Shown in pieces: positions 5,670 to 8,072 of a stretch of DNA of 8,072 nucleotides. The notes under the pieces were generated by a model. It saw only the letters and a list, made by a program, of their open reading frames with translations, did no database searches and was not told the DNA's origin. Each line of letters starts with the position of its first letter. The first letter of the stretch is position 1. The translations under genes and the position numbers were made by a program. The stretch is from Methanimicrococcus sp. (GTDB taxonomy: Archaea > Halobacteriota > Methanosarcinia > Methanosarcinales > Methanosarcinaceae), in the NCBI GenBank assembly GCA_009783635.1, contig WRDC01000064.1, positions 1 to 8,072 on the forward strand, read 5' to 3'.

Positions 5670-8072
5670 TTATTCTTCGAATTCTTCGTCTTCATGCAGT
5701 ATGTACATCACGAACAGCGCCAACAGCATCAGTACAAAAGCCCACACCAAAAACATCGGCATCGCATCGGAACTTTGGGAACCGCCGTCTCCCACCGTCA
5801 TGGTCAAATCGGCGTAACCGTCAGTGAATTCCGCGCGGAACGTGTAAGTTCCGACGTCGAAGGTTTGATCATAACTTTCTTTTAAAGTAATGACAATGTT
5901 TCCTTCATTTCTAACGGTACCGTTTCTTTCATTTTCAGTGACAACATAGTTGTCGGGGTCTACAACTTGACCTTGGAACATCAGCCGGACGAAATGGTTT
6001 AAAGGCCCGTCAATGATTCCCTCTGAGTCGCCTGCACCCGGGTATTGTCCGAAATTCTGGATGACGGTATAGACGGAGTTGTTAGAGCTGTTGTTGGAGT
6101 TGTTGGAACCGTTGCCGGAATCCCCGGAATTAGACGACTGGTTACCTTCGCCATTCGAACTGCCGTTCTGAGAGCCTCCGCCATTCGAGCTGCCGTTCTG
6201 AGAGCCTCCCGGAGGTATTACCGTCGCGTTGCCGGTGCCGGAACCACCGCCGCTTGTTTTCTTTTGGAAGACAGCCCATAAGTCCTTGTCGCCGGTTTCA
6301 TTGATGCTTGTCACTTTGATGCCGCCGGTTGCGGCGTCATACCAGCCGAGGAAATTGTAACCGTCTCTTACGGCATCATCCAAATCAAACGGCAGGTCAG
6401 TCACATCAAACGTATCGGGGTTTGTGTTCACATCGCCGATCTCCAAGCCGTTGTAAGTGATATTGTATTCAATCGGGACCGTATCAAAGCGCGCCCACAA
6501 TTCTTTGTCACCTGTTGTAGTGATGTTTGTCACTAAGTTGCCGCCGATTGCAGCGTTATACCAGCCGTCGAAATCGTAACCGTCTCTTACGGCATCATCC
6601 AAATCAAACGGCAGGTCAATCACATCGAACGTATCGGGGTTTGTGTTCTCATCGCCGGACGCCAAACCATTGTAAATGATATCGTAAGAAACCAAAGCAA
6701 AGGTCGCATGAATCGTATGGTCTGTCACCACTTCTTCAAACGGATATGTGGCGATTGAGCCTTTATCTGAACCATCAACAAGCACGGCAGAAATCGCATA
6801 ACCGTCGTCGGGAATTATGGTAAAGTTCTTGTCGCCGCCCATGCCGTCTTTATAGGCAACGGACACATCTCCGGATGGTGAAATACTTCCGTTCGGATCC
6901 GCGGTGGCTGTAATGACAGGCGCAGGCAACACAGTCACCACACAGGTCGCATATGCATTATATGAATCATCAGCCGCTGTGGCTTTTATGGTGACTGTTC
7001 CGGGTAAAAGCCCTGTTACAGTACCGTCTGATGATATAGAGGCGATGAGCGGATCACTGGGGTCGTCAGGATGAGCAGGCTCAACATACCCCTCAATTTC
7101 CCAAATAATGATTTGGTTTACCGCGTAAGTCGGTGTGATAATGACATTAAGTGTCTCATAATCGCCAACGACCAATGTCAATGTTGTCGGATTCAAAGCA
7201 ATGTCTGTGACAGGTTCTGCGGCTGACGTATCCAGTTCGACGTCAATCGGGAAGAAGCCTGAATTCGCGCCGTTTGTGTATATGACGCCGGGTTTTCCGC
7301 CGTCAATACCCCAAACAGCTGTGCCGGCAGGTTCAACTGTGAGGAAATCAATGGACCCAATCATAAACGGACCGGGCTTTTTGTGGTCCCATCCGACAAC
7401 GACGCCCGGATTGGTGACGGTCGGCGTAACGGTGATAATTTGGGCCATGCCTGATCCGTAGGCGAACACAAAGCCGCCATCCACGTTGGTGGCAGAGCTG
7501 TTAATCGCTTTGCCGGTTGAGGCAATCACCCATGCATCATCCGCCACGGTAACGCTTCCGGTTGAATTAATGGCAATGCCGGTGCCTTTCGCTTCGACCT
7601 TGGCATCGTCCTGAATGGTCGCAGAGCCGCCGCCCGGCATCCAAATGACATTGTTTGAACCTTCATTGTATACGCTTGCGTTATCTTTCACAATAACGGT
7701 AACGGTATGGGTGTCATTTGTGCGGATCGTTATTCCGCTAGCGGTATGAACTTCAGCGTCTCCGGATATAATAACCGTTGAACCCGCACCCAGCGCGTTA
7801 ATGGCTCGGCCGCTGCCGGGGTCGGCATACACTTTAGCGTTACCTGTAATTTCCACATCACCGTATGTTTGGATGGCATAGTCACTAAAATCAGGATTAA
7901 GCGCGGCGACACTACCGCCGTCAATCAGCACTTTCGTATTCGGACTCGTGCTGTTGGTCATATGAAGGACCGGGCGGACGTTTGTTGTAGCCTCGTTAAA
8001 CGCCGAACCGCCGTTTATAATGACGGTGGCATTCTGGCCCCTTGCTTCAATGGCGGTTCCGCTGTTGGCTGC
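5670..8072 (-). CDS. Large modular surface protein with beta-helix, BIG2 and InlB-type repeats (N-terminus off window)
   Basis: The frame is open through the right edge: 37 codons upstream of the ATG at 7961 carry no stop and continue the repeat pattern, so that ATG is internal. The visible 800 residues are, in order: about 1-210, short repeats of about 20-25 residues with a (V/I)x(I/V)xGxAxV pattern, likely a right-handed beta-helix; about 210-285, unassigned; about 287-380, an Ig-like BIG2 domain (VTDIALNPTTLTLVVGD at its start, GTVTGLLPGTVTIKA near its end); about 383-460, a divergent InlB-type repeat; 463-530 and 536-603, two InlB B-repeats (DGYDFDGWY type) with a 73-residue period; about 604-675, a Gly/Ser/Asn linker with many N-glycosylation sequons; about 686-758, an X2/Ig-like domain; 771-792, a transmembrane helix; 793-800, an acidic tail (HEDEEFEE). 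This fits a cell-surface adhesin-like protein anchored at its C-terminus. The ligand is unknown. It converges on the small gene. Confidence 0.85.
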   Translation of the reverse strand, partial: AANSGTAIEARGQNATVIINGGSAFNEATTNVRPVLHMTNSTSPNTKVLIDGGSVAALNPDFSDYAIQTYGDVEITGNAKVYADPGSGRAINALGAGSTVIISGDAEVHTASGITIRTNDTHTVTVIVKDNASVYNEGSNNVIWMPGGGSATIQDDAKVEAKGTGIAINSTGSVTVADDAWVIASTGKAINSSATNVDGGFVFAYGSGMAQIITVTPTVTNPGVVVGWDHKKPGPFMIGSIDFLTVEPAGTAVWGIDGGKPGVIYTNGANSGFFPIDVELDTSAAEPVTDIALNPTTLTLVVGDYETLNVIITPTYAVNQIIIWEIEGYVEPAHPDDPSDPLIASISSDGTVTGLLPGTVTIKATAADDSYNAYATCVVTVLPAPVITATADPNGSISPSGDVSVAYKDGMGGDKNFTIIPDDGYAISAVLVDGSDKGSIATYPFEEVVTDHTIHATFALVSYDIIYNGLASGDENTNPDTFDVIDLPFDLDDAVRDGYDFDGWYNAAIGGNLVTNITTTGDKELWARFDTVPIEYNITYNGLEIGDVNTNPDTFDVTDLPFDLDDAVRDGYNFLGWYDAATGGIKVTSINETGDKDLWAVFQKKTSGGGSGTGNATVIPPGGSQNGSSNGGGSQNGSSNGEGNQSSNSGDSGNGSNNSNNSSNNSVYTVIQNFGQYPGAGDSEGIIDGPLNHFVRLMFQGQVVDPDNYVVTENERNGTVRNEGNIVITLKESYDQTFDVGTYTFRAEFTDGYADLTMTVGDGGSQSSDAMPMFLVWAFVLMLLALFVMYILHEDEEFEE
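6151..6210 (-). repeat. Two tandem 30-bp units in the Gly/Ser/Asn linker
   Basis: Units 6151-6180 and 6181-6210 differ at two bases and encode GGSQNGSSNG twice. The repeat keeps frame, so its copy number could vary without breaking the protein and would change linker length and the number of NGS glycosylation sequons. Confidence 0.92.
6352..6657 (-). repeat. Recently duplicated InlB B-repeat DNA (219-bp period)
   Basis: Positions 6352-6438 and 6571-6657 are 87-bp stretches with four mismatches by eye, 219 bp apart, the DNA core of the two 73-residue InlB B-repeats. The remaining parts of each unit diverge more (for example ASGDEN versus EIGDVN in the protein). High DNA identity, not only protein identity, points to recent duplication or gene conversion. 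Confidence 0.88.

Noticed and set aside
5534..5885. Several overlapping plus-strand frames around 5534-5885
   Set aside because: They cover the terminator, the GC hairpin and the antisense of the surface protein; residues are Phe-rich from T-runs or Arg-rich from the palindrome, with no domain.
7959..7961. ATG at 7961 as the true start of the surface protein
   Set aside because: No signal peptide follows it, and the same frame is open for 37 more codons to the window edge with the same repeat style (for example ATVIINGGSAF), so the gene continues outside.

Overview
The window reads as chromosomal DNA of a methanogenic archaeon, most likely of the Methanosarcinales. The evidence is an AksA-type homo(n)citrate synthase (coenzyme B biosynthesis), a Taw2-type tRNA-wybutosine enzyme, an archaeal-type nicotinate phosphoribosyltransferase, a siroheme-dependent heme-pathway radical SAM enzyme (AhbC) that closely resembles my recollection of the Methanosarcina protein, and a tRNA gene with no encoded CCA. 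A large surface protein built from modules common in gut Firmicutes (Ig-like BIG2, InlB B-repeats) suggests a host-associated lineage such as Methanimicrococcus. That genus-level guess is inference.

Layout. On the minus strand, 1-605 is the 5' part of taw2 (its C-terminus lies off the left edge) and 826-2022 is pncB, separated by a degenerate ~23-bp tandem repeat array. An AT-rich divergent promoter region (2023-2307) carries a 12-bp palindromic TATA-like element. On the plus strand follow aksA (2308-3513, hairpin/T-tract terminator), ahbC (3753-4958, preceded by a TATA-like box abutted by an 8-6-8 inverted repeat), tRNA-Leu(TAG) (5053-5137), and a small acidic orphan gene (5176-5505) that may be read from the tRNA promoter. 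A strong hairpin terminator (5550-5580) and a GC-rich hairpin (5619-5665) lie before a convergent minus-strand gene (5670 to beyond 8072). That gene encodes a large C-terminally anchored surface protein whose N-terminus is outside the window.

The core genes are housekeeping and cofactor metabolism: NAD salvage, tRNA modification, coenzyme B and heme. They are linked by cofactor theme at most; apart from the plausible pncB-taw2 and tRNA-orphan transcripts they look like separate units. I do not see a defence system, a mobile element or a CRISPR array. The most unusual signals are: (i) short tandem repeats starting at or just after the stop codons of several unrelated genes; (ii) the probable tRNA-mRNA dicistron; (iii) the inverted repeat at the ahbC promoter; (iv) the modular surface protein with recently duplicated repeats and an acidic, not basic, cytoplasmic tail.
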